Source: JAHEJJ01 sp965212205
GTDB lineage: Bacteria; Bacteroidota; Bacteroidia; Flavobacteriales; Flavobacteriaceae
Direction of reading: 5' to 3'
Assembly: GCA_965212205.1 (NCBI GenBank)
Contig: CBDBUX010000018.1
Span: 62,001 to 126,000 of the forward strand
Length of the DNA stretch: 64,000 nt
Shown piece by piece: positions 1-9,066 of this stretch (positions are counted from its first letter, which is position 1; the number at the start of each line of letters is the position of its first letter). Made by a program: the position numbers and the translations under genes. Under the pieces are notes generated by a model. That model was given only the letters and a program-made list of their open reading frames with translations. It had not been told where the DNA came from and did not search any database.

Positions 1-812
1 TTATATATTCCCTGGCAAGCGGAGGTGTGTCGATCGCTGCGCTTTTCCTGGCGGGATATATTCCAGGCATTTTAATAGGTCTGGCTCTTATGATGGTTGC
101 GGGGATCTATTCGATCTATAAAAAATACCCAACGGAAAAGTTTGTTAGCCTGAAAACTTTTTTTACCAGATTCCTGGATGCGCTGCCAAGCCTGATGTTG
201 CTCATCGTGGTAATTGGAGGGATCGTTGCGGGCTATTTCACAGCCACAGAGGCATCTGGAATCGCCGTTGTATACACCTTCGCACTGGCCTTTATCTACA
301 AAGAGATCGGATGGAGAGATATCAAACCAATTCTATTGGAAACCATTAAAACCTCGAGCATTGTCCTATTGCTGGTGGCTACCTCTATAGCCATGTCGTG
401 GGTGATGAGTTACGAGCAGATCCCACAAGGTATTACGACACTACTTTTGAGTGTAAGTGACCATCCTGTTATCGTTTTGATACTCATCAACCTAATTTTA
501 CTGTTTGTAGGTGTGTTTATGGACATCACCCCTGCTGTGTTGATATTCACGCCTATATTTCTTCCGATAGTACTCGAGCTTGGTTATGACCCGGTTCATT
601 TTGGGATCATCATGATCATGAATCTATGTATCGGAATTTGTACACCCCCTGTGGGGTCAGTGCTGTTTGTGGGGTGTAGCGTTGCCGGACTCTCTATTCA
701 AAAAGTGCTAAAACCTCTACTTCCTCTATTTGCGATTATGTTGGTGGTATTGCTTTTAGTTACTTATATCCCTGAGCTGAGTTTATGGCTTCCTAATCTC
801 TTTGGGTTTTAA
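1..812 (+). CDS. TRAP transporter large permease (DctM family), 5'-truncated by the window edge
   Basis: This is the C-terminal part of the 12-TM large membrane subunit of a tripartite ATP-independent periplasmic transporter, which imports organic acids or sugar acids using an ion gradient and a periplasmic binding protein. The frame is open to the first base (IYSLASGG precedes the internal GTG at 27), so the true start lies upstream. Visible family motifs are TATEASGIAVVY, FMDITPAVLIFTPIFLPI and GICTPPVGSVLFVG. About 270 residues are present against a usual 425-440. The next gene, on the opposite strand, is glucuronate isomerase, so a hexuronate substrate is a reasonable inference but is not shown by the sequence. 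Confidence 0.93.
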   Translation, partial: IYSLASGGVSIAALFLAGYIPGILIGLALMMVAGIYSIYKKYPTEKFVSLKTFFTRFLDALPSLMLLIVVIGGIVAGYFTATEASGIAVVYTFALAFIYKEIGWRDIKPILLETIKTSSIVLLLVATSIAMSWVMSYEQIPQGITTLLLSVSDHPVIVLILINLILLFVGVFMDITPAVLIFTPIFLPIVLELGYDPVHFGIIMIMNLCIGICTPPVGSVLFVGCSVAGLSIQKVLKPLLPLFAIMLVVLLLVTYIPELSLWLPNLFGF

Positions 813-947
813 ATTAAGGCCCTTTTTTATACGGACCAATTAACATGTTGCATGTTTACTCTAGTTTCGATTTGTATCAAGAAATGCAAAGCATTCGCGA
901 GTTCCCGTCAAATAATACTAACACGAGTACAAAATGAATGAAGACCT

Positions 948-2369
948 TTATTGAAAATTAAAATACCCCTTCGCATTATGATAACAAATATCGGCTATCA
1001 TTTCTCCTAACCATTTTTCATCTTTCGGTAAAAGGCCCTGCTCCACGTCTGTTCCGATGAGGTTGCAAAGGATTCTTCTGAAATATTCGTGACGCGGGAA
1101 GGAAAGGAAACTCCTGGAATCGGTCAGCATTCCGATAAAAGTGCTTAGAAGTCCCATATTTGAAAGCGTATTGAGTTGCGCTTCCATGCCGTCTTTCTGG
1201 TCCAGGTACCACCAGGCAGAACCCCATTGTATTTTTCCTTTAATGCCACTGTTGTTAAAATTGCCACACATGGAAGCAAACACCGCATTATCTGCAGGGT
1301 TGAGGTTGTAAATTATCGTTTTAGCCAATTGGTCTGTTTCATCGAGCACACTCAGAAATCTAGCCAGGGAAGGCGCTTGCATAAAATCGCCTATAGAATC
1401 GAAACCAGTATCCGGCCCAAGACTTTGCATCATTCTCCGGTTGGTATTGCGTAAAGCACCCAGGTGAAATTGCTGTACCCATCCGTGTTTATGATACGAC
1501 CTGCAGAGGTGTTGCAGCACTTCAGATTTGAAACAAGCCGCCTCATCCAGGTACAAGGCTTGCTGATTCCATAATTTTTTGAGAATGACTTCGATATCGA
1601 AGACACTACCTTCTGCATATGGCATAAATTCAAGGCCGTGATCTGCAACACGGCAATGATTCAGATGAAAATAATCTATACGATTATCCAGGGCGGCGAG
1701 TAAGTCGGAAAATGAATTAATAGCGATACCGGTAATATTTTCGAGAGCTTGTAAAAATTCAAAATATGCTTTAGGGTTCTCAACGGTATATGCTCTATCT
1801 GGTCGGAAAGAAGGGAGGAGGAGCGGACCCACACCCTCTTTTCGGAAGCTCTGATGGTCTTCCAGCGGGTCTAATGGATCATCGGTAGTACACACCACCT
1901 CAACATTCATCATTTCCAGCAATCCCAATGTGTCATGAGAGGACTCCTGAAGGCAACGGGTAGTATGATCAAATATTTGTCGGGCGTTATTTGGATTGAG
2001 ATATTCATCAATGTCAAAATATCGCTTTAATTCGAGCTGAGTCCAATGGAACAAAGGATTGCGTAAAGTATGAGGAACCACTTCGGCCCATTTCTCAAAT
2101 TTTTCGAACGCCCCGGCTTCCCCGCTTATGTATTTTTCACGTATACCAAAAGCCCGCATGGCACGCCATTTATAGTGGTCTCCTGTAAGCCAGGCCTCTG
2201 TTATATCTTTAAATTGGTGGTTATTACGGATAAGTTTAGGAGATAGGTGATTGTGGTAGTCAATTATCGGTAATGGAGCTGCGTAGTCGTGATAAAGTTT
2301 TTGGGCGTATGCATTCTGCAGTAAGAAGTTCTCCTGGATAAAAGTAGATTTTGCCTGTGTCTTGCCCAT
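948..2369 (-). CDS. uxaC: Glucuronate isomerase
   Basis: UxaC interconverts D-glucuronate and D-fructuronate (and D-galacturonate and D-tagaturonate) at the entry to hexuronate catabolism in the cytoplasm. The protein has 473 residues, the usual family length. The metal-binding IDYHNHLSP motif of the amidohydrolase-like fold sits near residue 36. CTTDDPLDPLEDH near 160, FHLGALRNTN near 300 and SRSFLSFPRHEYFRR near 417 are typical of the family. It faces the TRAP permease tail to tail, which suggests a uronate uptake and degradation locus continuing to the left. A -7-like TATCTTTA on the reverse strand at 2394-2401 could drive it. Identity is secure; which uronate it mainly serves is unknown. 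Confidence 0.95.
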   Translation of the reverse strand: MGKTQAKSTFIQENFLLQNAYAQKLYHDYAAPLPIIDYHNHLSPKLIRNNHQFKDITEAWLTGDHYKWRAMRAFGIREKYISGEAGAFEKFEKWAEVVPHTLRNPLFHWTQLELKRYFDIDEYLNPNNARQIFDHTTRCLQESSHDTLGLLEMMNVEVVCTTDDPLDPLEDHQSFRKEGVGPLLLPSFRPDRAYTVENPKAYFEFLQALENITGIAINSFSDLLAALDNRIDYFHLNHCRVADHGLEFMPYAEGSVFDIEVILKKLWNQQALYLDEAACFKSEVLQHLCRSYHKHGWVQQFHLGALRNTNRRMMQSLGPDTGFDSIGDFMQAPSLARFLSVLDETDQLAKTIIYNLNPADNAVFASMCGNFNNSGIKGKIQWGSAWWYLDQKDGMEAQLNTLSNMGLLSTFIGMLTDSRSFLSFPRHEYFRRILCNLIGTDVEQGLLPKDEKWLGEMIADICYHNAKGYFNFQ

Positions 2370-2483
2370 AAAATTCCACCCGTCTTGCTACTCTAAAGAT
2401 ACGATTTTTAAAGATGTAAGAAAAATCGGAAAATTTATGGAATCATTAAATGGCCAAAGTAATGGAATGCACTCCTGTGGTGG

Positions 2484-3947
2484 CTAAATATCATCTGTTT
2501 CCAGGCCTTTTTTCCAGTCGATATTGAAATTAAAACCTAGAGTAACGGAGAAGTTGTTATAGCGTGCTTTTGAAATGGCCTCCGGTTCGCCACGAAGGAA
2601 ATTTTCTTGAGAAGCTCCTGTCATATCTACAAATTGCTGATAATTATCCTGTCGCCCATGCCCGAAATTGAAACCCAGGGTCAGGTCTGCACGAGGGCCG
2701 GAATATTGGATCCCGGAGGTAAAATGATAAATGTCCCAAGTGGTAGCAATGGGTGTAAAATCTTCACTGGTATTGACTACATCCTGATCAAAAAAGGAGT
2801 AATCTGTTCTGAAACTCCCGTAATAGTTAAAATTATCTTTGACTTCTGCTTGCCAGGAAACACCGATATTAAAAATACTTCTGTGGGCCAACACCGGAAT
2901 GGCAAAGTTCGGATCGGAGGAGGGTGGGAACTGTAGATCCTCGCTATTTTTTTTCTCCTTGATCATATTGTATCGATCTATTTTTGAAAACCATTCGGCG
3001 CTAACGGCCAGATCAAATTTACCGAAATCGTAATGGCCTCCAATATTGATAGAAAAAGGAGTTTTGTAGACACCTGAATAGGCCTTTTTACCATCTGCTA
3101 TATTGATAATATCCACCACTTCATCGGGGCGGATAGACTGTTGCGCTCTTTCTGCGAAGTTATTTAGCAATCCAAGATTGATCGCTGGCAAACTAATGGT
3201 AATTCCAATTTTGAGTGCATCGAAATCAAAATTAGCCGCAGGCTTTAAAATAAAACCGATGGCCCTGTAATCAAGCCGTTCCTGGCCAAATTCCGAGGCG
3301 AGGTCCGCAAAGGTTTCCGGGTTGCCTTCCAGCTCATCTTCCGGAAATGCATTGGCTGTGTAGGATTTGATATAGTCGGTGGTTTTGATAAAAATATTTC
3401 CGGCTAAACCAATACCAACCTTTTCCGATAATCGATAGCCTACAGCGCCTATGATCCAATTTTCCCTAGTTCGGTTATTGTAGCGGAACTGCCCCTGGAA
3501 AACATCTATTCGGTCCGGAGGATTGAGGTAGTTGTCCAGCTGTTCAAAATCCATTTGGAATGCGTTGTTAAAATCGTATCTCGACAAGCCACCTACCGAG
3601 TATATAATTCTGGGGCTCTTTTTTAGGCGCCTCATATAGGCAAGCATAGAAGGTTGTATGTTGACCGTGAACGAACTGAGGTCTATCCCATCACCACCGG
3701 CATTTTTAATTTCTATTGCGTCTATGGTAATCACATCGGCCTGGCCTTCTAGGAATTCACCATCGATAAAGGCAAGGGCGCCAGGATTATAGAAAGCCGC
3801 CGAAGTATTGCGTACGTTCGCAACTTCGATACCACCTCTTATAGTTGACAGGGCGCCAAAATTATGAAACCAATAGTTGGTTTCCTGGGCAAAAGTTCCC
3901 GAGAGGCACAACAGGTATAACACCCAAAAAGAAACACTGTATTTCAT
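2484..3947 (-). CDS. FadL-like outer-membrane beta-barrel protein
   Basis: A 487-residue protein with a Sec signal peptide (cleavage expected after the Ala in GTFAQ, about residue 20). The mature N-terminus, with NTSAAFYNPGALAFIDG around residue 46, resembles the plug region of OmpP1/FadL/TodX channels (RDASTAYYNPAG-like). The rest shows alternating hydrophobic residues and aromatic-rich turns typical of a barrel, ending with the strand-like FSVTLGFNFNIDWKKG. FadL proteins pass hydrophobic compounds across the outer membrane; the substrate here is unknown. It lies 114 bp upstream of uxaC on the same strand, which may be coincidental. The family call is by motif resemblance only. Confidence 0.65.
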   Translation of the reverse strand: MKYSVSFWVLYLLCLSGTFAQETNYWFHNFGALSTIRGGIEVANVRNTSAAFYNPGALAFIDGEFLEGQADVITIDAIEIKNAGGDGIDLSSFTVNIQPSMLAYMRRLKKSPRIIYSVGGLSRYDFNNAFQMDFEQLDNYLNPPDRIDVFQGQFRYNNRTRENWIIGAVGYRLSEKVGIGLAGNIFIKTTDYIKSYTANAFPEDELEGNPETFADLASEFGQERLDYRAIGFILKPAANFDFDALKIGITISLPAINLGLLNNFAERAQQSIRPDEVVDIINIADGKKAYSGVYKTPFSINIGGHYDFGKFDLAVSAEWFSKIDRYNMIKEKKNSEDLQFPPSSDPNFAIPVLAHRSIFNIGVSWQAEVKDNFNYYGSFRTDYSFFDQDVVNTSEDFTPIATTWDIYHFTSGIQYSGPRADLTLGFNFGHGRQDNYQQFVDMTGASQENFLRGEPEAISKARYNNFSVTLGFNFNIDWKKGLETDDI

Positions 3948-4091
3948 GCTGAATAAATATACTACTCTTTATTAAATCGATGACTTAAGATAATCTGCTA
4001 CAGCTTGAGACTATCGAAGAGGTATTTGGTTGCAAGGATTAAAATTCTTATTTTAATATGCTTCCCCCGCATTCATTTAAAACGACCAGAA

Positions 4092-5794
4092 ATGACCCAG
4101 CCGGACTCCGAACACAGTAAAAGGGAAGAATTCCCTTTTAGGAAAATAGCTATTGCCTCATTCTTGAGAGGCGGATTATCCCTATTATTTGGCATTGTAT
4201 TCCTCTTGCTTATTAAGCCCGATCTCGATGATAAAAACTACGTAGGTCTTGGTATTAAACTCATTGCAGCGGTTTCTTTCCTCACTATAGGCTTCCGTTC
4301 TATTTGGAAAGGATATTTAAAGGAATACAATTTTAGCCTTAAGGATATTTTCGACAGAGCAAGGGATATCAAAGTGAATTTACTTATGGCGCAGCGGGCT
4401 TCAGACCATTATGGGCTGGCTCAGGAATACATGAAGATATTCGATTCGAAAAACCTTAGTTATACCAAATCCGAGAAAGGTAAGGTTAATAGCTGGCAGT
4501 TTATATTTTTAAACTGGTTTCCAAAAAGGGATTTTCCGAAATATTTGATTACGTTCCGTTTCAGATCACGAATTTTATCAACAACCAATCAAAGCCGGTT
4601 TCGGTATTTGGTTTTCTTATCGTTGGATTACTAGCTCTGGCTTTTATAGGATATCTAGACATTATTCAGTTCAACCTATTCTGGATAAACCTGGGGATTC
4701 TTTTAGTATTACTCGCACTCTGGCAACCTTCAAAGATCGATTACCTCACCATGCAAAAGTCCAAAAATGCGATTGGCCGGAAATTACTTTTGTTCACAGC
4801 ACTCTATGTTGTTATTGCTGTTTTTTATAACCCAAGCGGATCTTCGATGAACCTGGCATTGTTGTCCATTATCTTACTGTTGTTTGCCGTTATCGCATAC
4901 ACTGCATGGATCTCCTTTAAGATCGCCGAAGATGTTTTTACCGAAAGAAAACGGATTGGCGTACAGATATCCGATATCGACCTGAAGACCATTCGGGTAG
5001 CTACGCAGCCCAGCAATGTTAAACAGCAGTTCGAGAATATCCTCAAAAAGCACACTGGTTGGTATTTTGCTTATGATTATGATCGGGAAAACAAAAGCGG
5101 AGAAGTGCGTGGCGAACAGAAACATAAAGGGGATTTTAATTTCCAGAATGTCTATGAATCCAACCCTAATATTATTTCCACCGCCTACGATGAAGGCACC
5201 GAAAAGAAATTATCCAGGGTATATAAATTGGGATTGCTATTATTGGCGGTAGGATTGACGATGATCTTTATTGGTATACTGATCTTTCCAACGATAGATG
5301 CCAACAGTTTTGATCAGATGAGCACGGCCCAAATAGAGGATGGCGCCTTTAGCTTTTTCACCAGCTTGTTCTTTTCTTTGGTCGGCATTGCTTTATTGTC
5401 ATTTGGAAACAGATTGGTATACGAGATCTATATGTTCTTTAATTCGGAAATTTTCTTTGAGTCTAACCTGATTTTGTTTCGTGCCAATGGCAGTTATGAC
5501 GAATTTGAGCATATATCAGGAGGCATTAAGCGCAAGGACACTTTTGCTGATTTTACACCGGATATTGAAACATGTTATATTCGAAGTAGTATCTTTGTGC
5601 ATCCGTATTTAGACAGTAGCCGTATGCAGACCTTACCGCGTTACGTGATCAAGGTGGCCAAGAACGATGCGCTACTGGGTTTTCTTGTAGATGAATACAA
5701 AAAGAATCTGACACCATATTTGATGAAACTCGATAGTGGGGCAGGAATACCCAAGATTGAGGATGCTGGAGCAGATGGGTTTATTGAGGAATGA
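4092..5794 (+). pseudogene. Multi-spanning membrane protein of unknown function, split by a one-base frameshift
   Basis: Two adjacent frames join into one protein of about 567 residues. Frame 1 starts at ATG 4092 (MTQPDSEHSK) and encodes two TM segments, then runs out of register. The other frame is open from 4493 and continues without an ATG through DYVPFQITNFINN and a TM pair (FGFLIVGLLALAF, LGILLVLLALW) into the part from 4751 on, which adds four more TM segments and soluble stretches. Loss of one base, best placed in the A5 run at 4523-4527, restores one frame. An apparent TTG start at 4005 would add an unlikely extension. I do not recognise the family. It could be a real null, a sequencing error, or much less likely recoding. 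Confidence 0.75.
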
Positions 5795-5807
5795 GGTGTG
5801 GAATTAG

Positions 5808-5856
5808 AAGTGAACAGTGAAGAGTGCAAAGTGAGGTGTTGGATGTTTGGTGTTGG
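5808..5856. repeat. Degenerate GTGAA/TGTTGG-type intergenic low-complexity repeat
   Basis: The first part of the 285-bp gap between 5795 and 6079 is built from short imperfect units: AGTGAACAGTGAAGAGTG followed by AGTGAGGTGTTGG and TTTGGTGTTGG. This kind of short G/T/A tandem degeneracy occurs between genes in flavobacterial genomes. No hairpin or ORF is associated with it. The rest of the gap is AT-rich and holds nothing I can assign. Confidence 0.4.
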
Positions 5857-6079
5857 TACAAGGAATAAAAAAAGTTTTATATTAATATATTGAAAAACAT
5901 AGAGTTAAGAACTGCACATTAGGAAGGAAATAGACTGTAATATTACCCCAAAACCGGAATTAATACCCAAAAAAAGATTTAGAAGTTAGGTATTTCGTCG
6001 AAAGCACAGGAAAGACAACAATAAAAATATGTGCTTCTCGTTCGCAGAGGAAAGACTTAACTTAAAAAGATCGGAAGCT

Positions 6080-7099
6080 ATGAAAATCAAATCATTACAC
6101 TTATTTATTATTGGCATACTCAGCCTAAGCCTGATGTTTGCATGTACCGAAGATGAATTACCCGAAGATCCTGATTCATCTATTGAAGAACCCATTGAAG
6201 ACGAAGAAGATTCTTCTGATGATGATCAGGAAGATTCTGGAGATGGCGAGGGCGAAGGAGATACTGGTGACGGAACAGGAGATACAGGGGGAGACTCTGG
6301 TGGCGATGGTGAGGGAGATACCGGTGGAGATACCGGAGGTGACGGTGAGGGAGATACAGGTGGAGATACAGGTGGAGATACCGGAGGTGACGGTGAAGGA
6401 GATACAGGTGGAGATACCGGAGGAGATACCGGCGGAGACACTGGTGGTGATGGCGGTGATGGATCTGATACTTCATGTGATGTTCAGGACTACATATTCG
6501 TTGAATCTAATGGCTATGTCCGTGCCGAGATAGAAAACAATACCTATTCCTCCCCATGGTCCATAGACACTTCTGAAAGCAATTATAGCGGTGAAGGATA
6601 TATCGTATGGAACGGAACACAATATCTCGGTTCTCCTGGAAATGGCCTTACTACTTTTATAATTAAAATTAACAATCCCGGAACCTATCAATTTGTTTGG
6701 AGATCTGCGGTGGTTATAGGCAGTAGTGGAACAGATCATAATGACAGCTGGTTGCGATTTCCCGATGCAGACGATTTTTACGCACAGAAGGGAACAAGCA
6801 TAGTATATCCCAAAGGAAGTGGTCAAACACCAAATCCTGCAGGGGCTGGCGCCGATGGCTGGTTTAAGGTATGGAGAAGCGGTGGCAATTTAGCCTTTAA
6901 ATGGCAGGCGGTTACCTTCGATAGTAATTCTCATCAGATTTATGTGACTTTCGATAATCCAGGAGAATACACCATGGAGATTTCTGCACGTTCGTCTGGT
7001 CATGCCATAGATCAGTTTGTCTTATTCCAGGATACATATAGTCTCGACGATGTTACCGGGGCTGGGACGGCGGATAGTGAAATTGATTGTGGGAATTAA
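6080..7099 (+). CDS. Lipoprotein with Gly-Asp-Thr repeat linker and C-terminal beta-sandwich-like domain
   Basis: I chose ATG 6080 (MKIKSLHLF) rather than an upstream in-frame ATG at 6029 because it begins a normal SPII signal ending at Cys22 (LMFAC). Residues 23-53 are very acidic (Glu/Asp/Ser). Residues 54-128 are a GGDTGGD/GGDGEGD repeat. Residues 130-339 form a globular domain rich in Trp, Tyr and Asn (YVRAEIENN, GWFKVWRSGG, ISARSSGHAIDQFVLF), resembling galactose-binding or carbohydrate-binding beta-sandwiches. The likely picture is a surface or periplasmic lipoprotein holding a binding domain on a long flexible, negatively charged, possibly Ca-binding stalk. Function is not identified. 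It is monocistronic, with a terminator 43 bp downstream. Confidence 0.75.
   Translation: MKIKSLHLFIIGILSLSLMFACTEDELPEDPDSSIEEPIEDEEDSSDDDQEDSGDGEGEGDTGDGTGDTGGDSGGDGEGDTGGDTGGDGEGDTGGDTGGDTGGDGEGDTGGDTGGDTGGDTGGDGGDGSDTSCDVQDYIFVESNGYVRAEIENNTYSSPWSIDTSESNYSGEGYIVWNGTQYLGSPGNGLTTFIIKINNPGTYQFVWRSAVVIGSSGTDHNDSWLRFPDADDFYAQKGTSIVYPKGSGQTPNPAGAGADGWFKVWRSGGNLAFKWQAVTFDSNSHQIYVTFDNPGEYTMEISARSSGHAIDQFVLFQDTYSLDDVTGAGTADSEIDCGN
6239..6463 (+). repeat. In-frame tandem repeat encoding GGDTGGD/GGDGEGD units
   Basis: Roughly 225 bp of imperfect 12-bp units (GGAGATACCGGA and variants) encode Gly-Gly-Asp-Thr with periodic Gly-Asp-Gly-Glu breaks. Synonymous differences between units show some age. The reverse strand appears open as a Pro/Ser repeat, which is a compositional shadow. 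Confidence 0.85.
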
Positions 7100-7142
7100 C
7101 CCGTAGATGAAGAATCACGACAATATTTTTTGAAATAATAAT

Positions 7143-7168
7143 AAAACCCGCTCAATTGAGCGGGTTTT
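7143..7168 (+). terminator. Intrinsic terminator after the repeat lipoprotein
   Basis: Perfect inverted repeat AAAACCCGCTC-AATT-GAGCGGGTTTT followed by an AT-rich tail. The A-tract on its 5' side could also stop transcription from the right. The same stem sequence occurs again twice after tRNA-Phe. The remaining 190 bp up to 7358 contain nothing I can assign. Confidence 0.85.
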
Positions 7169-7358
7169 ATATTTTATAGAGTAACTCTGTTGTGTATTCT
7201 CCAATCGGGCCATGGCAGTCTGGGATCTAACTAACAACGCTAAGTTTATGATACAGGAAGTAAGACTAGACGGCCGTGTTTAGATTATTTTTTAGAAAAG
7301 GACCAGACCAACAGAATTAGAAATAGATAAAACATGTTGTGGACACTATCTTAATATA

Positions 7359-7727
7359 TCAATCGTAGTGCATATCGATCCACATCCCGAGTGAATTCAT
7401 ATCGTGCTTAATATTTTCAAGCGTACGATTCCTTCGTTGCTGCCTGACCATCCAGATGATCAATGCCCAAATACCCAATGTGATCACCGCTAAAACGAGG
7501 TATACTTTACTTTTATTTACCCCGGCACGCGTATACTTGAAATCGATGGAAGAAATCTTCTCTTTTAATTCATTTGGCAAATCGCTTTCGTTCACTTTTT
7601 CCTTAAAACGCTCGAATTCGATAATTAACTTAAAAAGTTCATTATCCAAGACCTTACCATCTTCCAGATGTTTTTCGCATTCCTTGTGAACAAAACGAAT
7701 ATATTTCTTGCAGGTTTCGATATCCAT
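7359..7727 (-). CDS. Small membrane protein with helical N-terminal domain, unknown function
   Basis: A 122-residue protein. The first 75 residues look alpha-helical and charged (KKYIRFVHKECEKHLEDG). One TM segment follows at about residues 77-93 (VYLVLAVITLGIWALIIW), then a basic stretch (RQQRRNRT) that fits a cytoplasmic stop-transfer sequence. It starts 28 bp after the stop of the acyltransferase gene on the same strand, so the two are probably co-transcribed. No family recognised. Start ATG and normal composition argue for a real gene. Confidence 0.6.
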   Translation of the reverse strand: MDIETCKKYIRFVHKECEKHLEDGKVLDNELFKLIIEFERFKEKVNESDLPNELKEKISSIDFKYTRAGVNKSKVYLVLAVITLGIWALIIWMVRQQRRNRTLENIKHDMNSLGMWIDMHYD

Positions 7728-7755
7728 GCGGTCAAGGTAGAGAATAAATATGATA

Positions 7756-8643
7756 CTATGGAATTAACCGACTGGGCTGATGTTCCGATTTTAAGTGTTT
7801 CCAGCGATTATGTGACCATAACCAATATTGCGGAGCACTCAGGATGTCCTTTTCTAACTGCCGGGTAAAAGCGGCTGTAATTTCCCCTTTTTCAAATTTG
7901 CTATGATCATCCGAAATTAGGGTATACACCACCTTATAATGACCACGCGAAACTTTTATATTGGATCCGGCAATGATGGGCATATTAAATTCTCTTGCCA
8001 TTCGCTCAGCACCGTAGGCTACACCGGTTTCCTGGTTGAGGAATGTCATAAAATGCGTTAATTGTTTTTTTGTTGGCGACTGATCACTTCCAAAAATCAC
8101 TGCAAATTTCTCTTCTTTTTGTGTTTTCAATTTCTGAAGAATCGCATCAACGCGAAGCATGTGCAATCCATATTTCGAACGGCTCTTGGTTACTTTTTCA
8201 TTCCAGAACTCATTTCTTAAGGGTGAATAAAGTGCCAAAGGAGTGTGTTTGATCTGAATCGGAAAAGCCAGTGCAACTAACTCCCAATTATTGTAATGTC
8301 CCCCGACTAAAATTACACTCTGCCCTTTGTTAAAATAAGGTTCTAGCAATTCCGGATTGACAATCTTCATCCGGCGCTTGGAGGCTGTTTCTGAAATGGT
8401 AAAGTTTTTTAATCCCTCAACCATCAGATCGCATAGGTGCTTGTAAAAAGCGCTTTCTATTTTACGTATTTCCGATTCCGATTTATCTGGAAATGAACAC
8501 GTTAAATTCTTCCTCACCAGGGTTTTTCGATAACCAAATATCCAGTAGATGAAAAAGTACAATACATTGGAAATGCCATACAAGATAAATAATGGCAAAC
8601 GCGATGTTGGCAGAAGCAGCAAGTAATAAATAAGTTTGTTCAT
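7756..8643 (-). CDS. Lysophospholipid/lipid A acyltransferase, LpxL/HtrB family
   Basis: A 295-residue member of the LABLAT acyltransferases, which add secondary acyl chains to the lipid A precursor at the inner membrane. The catalytic H-x4-E is GGHYNNWEL near residue 114, with the second block FGSDQSP near 182. The N-terminus is hydrophobic (LIYYLLLLP, LYFFIYWIFGYRK), serving as a membrane anchor. Length is normal for the family (290-310). It has its own gene block with the 122-residue membrane protein downstream. lpxB is also in this window but 19 kb away. Exact acyl donor and position cannot be read from the sequence. Confidence 0.88.
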   Translation of the reverse strand: MNKLIYYLLLLPTSRLPLFILYGISNVLYFFIYWIFGYRKTLVRKNLTCSFPDKSESEIRKIESAFYKHLCDLMVEGLKNFTISETASKRRMKIVNPELLEPYFNKGQSVILVGGHYNNWELVALAFPIQIKHTPLALYSPLRNEFWNEKVTKSRSKYGLHMLRVDAILQKLKTQKEEKFAVIFGSDQSPTKKQLTHFMTFLNQETGVAYGAERMAREFNMPIIAGSNIKVSRGHYKVVYTLISDDHSKFEKGEITAAFTRQLEKDILSAPQYWLWSHNRWKHLKSEHQPSRLIP

Positions 8644-8738
8644 CGGGGAATAAGCTCAAGTTGCTATGGCCAATGTAGTATTTCTTTGGTATATATATGG
8701 AGATCTATTTAACATAAAGTCTTTTTTAGTGAAATTTG

Positions 8739-8769
8739 TTTGAAGTTCCTAAAAATGAAATTATCTTTG
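8739..8769 (+). promoter_or_regulatory. Promoter of tRNA-Phe (Bacteroidota type)
   Basis: TTTG at 8739-8742, a 19-bp spacer, then TATCTTTG at 8762-8769: an exact match to the Bacteroidota TTTG-N19-TAnnTTTG housekeeping promoter. Transcription would start around 8776, inside or just after the hairpin that begins at 8769. Confidence 0.8.
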
Positions 8770-8796
8770 CCCACCTTCGCCAAGGCTTCGGTGGGC
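8769..8796. repeat. GC-rich inverted repeat in the tRNA-Phe leader
   Basis: GCCCACC (8769-8775) pairs with GGTGGGC (8790-8796) around a loop containing GCCAAGGC. A further GCCCAC lies at 8800-8805 and could compete for pairing. This could be a REP-like element, or a processing structure at the 5' end of the tRNA precursor. No T-run follows, so it does not look like a terminator. Confidence 0.55.
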
Positions 8797-8837
8797 GCCG
8801 CCCACAATGTTCAAAGAATCCACATAGGTGAAATGGA

Positions 8838-8896
<59 letters not shown>

Positions 8897-8910
<14 letters not shown>

Positions 8911-8945
8911 CATCAAGCACAAAACCCGCTCACAGGAGCGGGTTT
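8897..8945 (+). repeat. Direct repeat copy 1: tRNA-Phe 3' end plus terminator
   Basis: 49 bp identical to 9067-9115. It covers the last 14 nt of tRNA-Phe, an 11-nt spacer and the terminator hairpin. The similarity extends a few bases further to the right with one mismatch. This is the intact, functional copy. Confidence 0.9.
8922..8945 (+). terminator. Intrinsic terminator of tRNA-Phe
   Basis: AAACCCGCTC-ACAG-GAGCGGGTTT followed by GTTGTTTT. The stem is perfect and starts 11 nt after the tRNA 3' end. It uses the same stem as the terminator at 7143-7168. Confidence 0.85.
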
Positions 8946-9066
8946 GTTGTTTTCTGAGGACGCAGAAGGCTTGCTTTCTCAAGGACAAAGGAAATAACAA
9001 ATCAGCAGCTATTAGATGCTGGTTTTGTATTTGCAGGAGAGGTTCCAAAGCAACAGCGTAGCTATC

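Noticed and set aside
4005..4091. Extension of the frameshifted membrane protein to a TTG at 4005
   Set aside because: The extra residues are basic and hydrophobic without family sense and lie in the upstream promoter region; ATG 4092 is the better start.
4520..4532. Programmed -1 frameshift of dnaX type
   Set aside because: Only five A residues are present and the heptamer A-AAA-AAG is not formed in the reading frame; a mutation or base-call error is simpler.
6180..6476. Reverse-strand Pro/Ser and His/Leu/Tyr repeat ORFs
   Set aside because: They are frame shadows of the Gly-Asp-Thr repeat in the lipoprotein gene and lack starts in sensible context.
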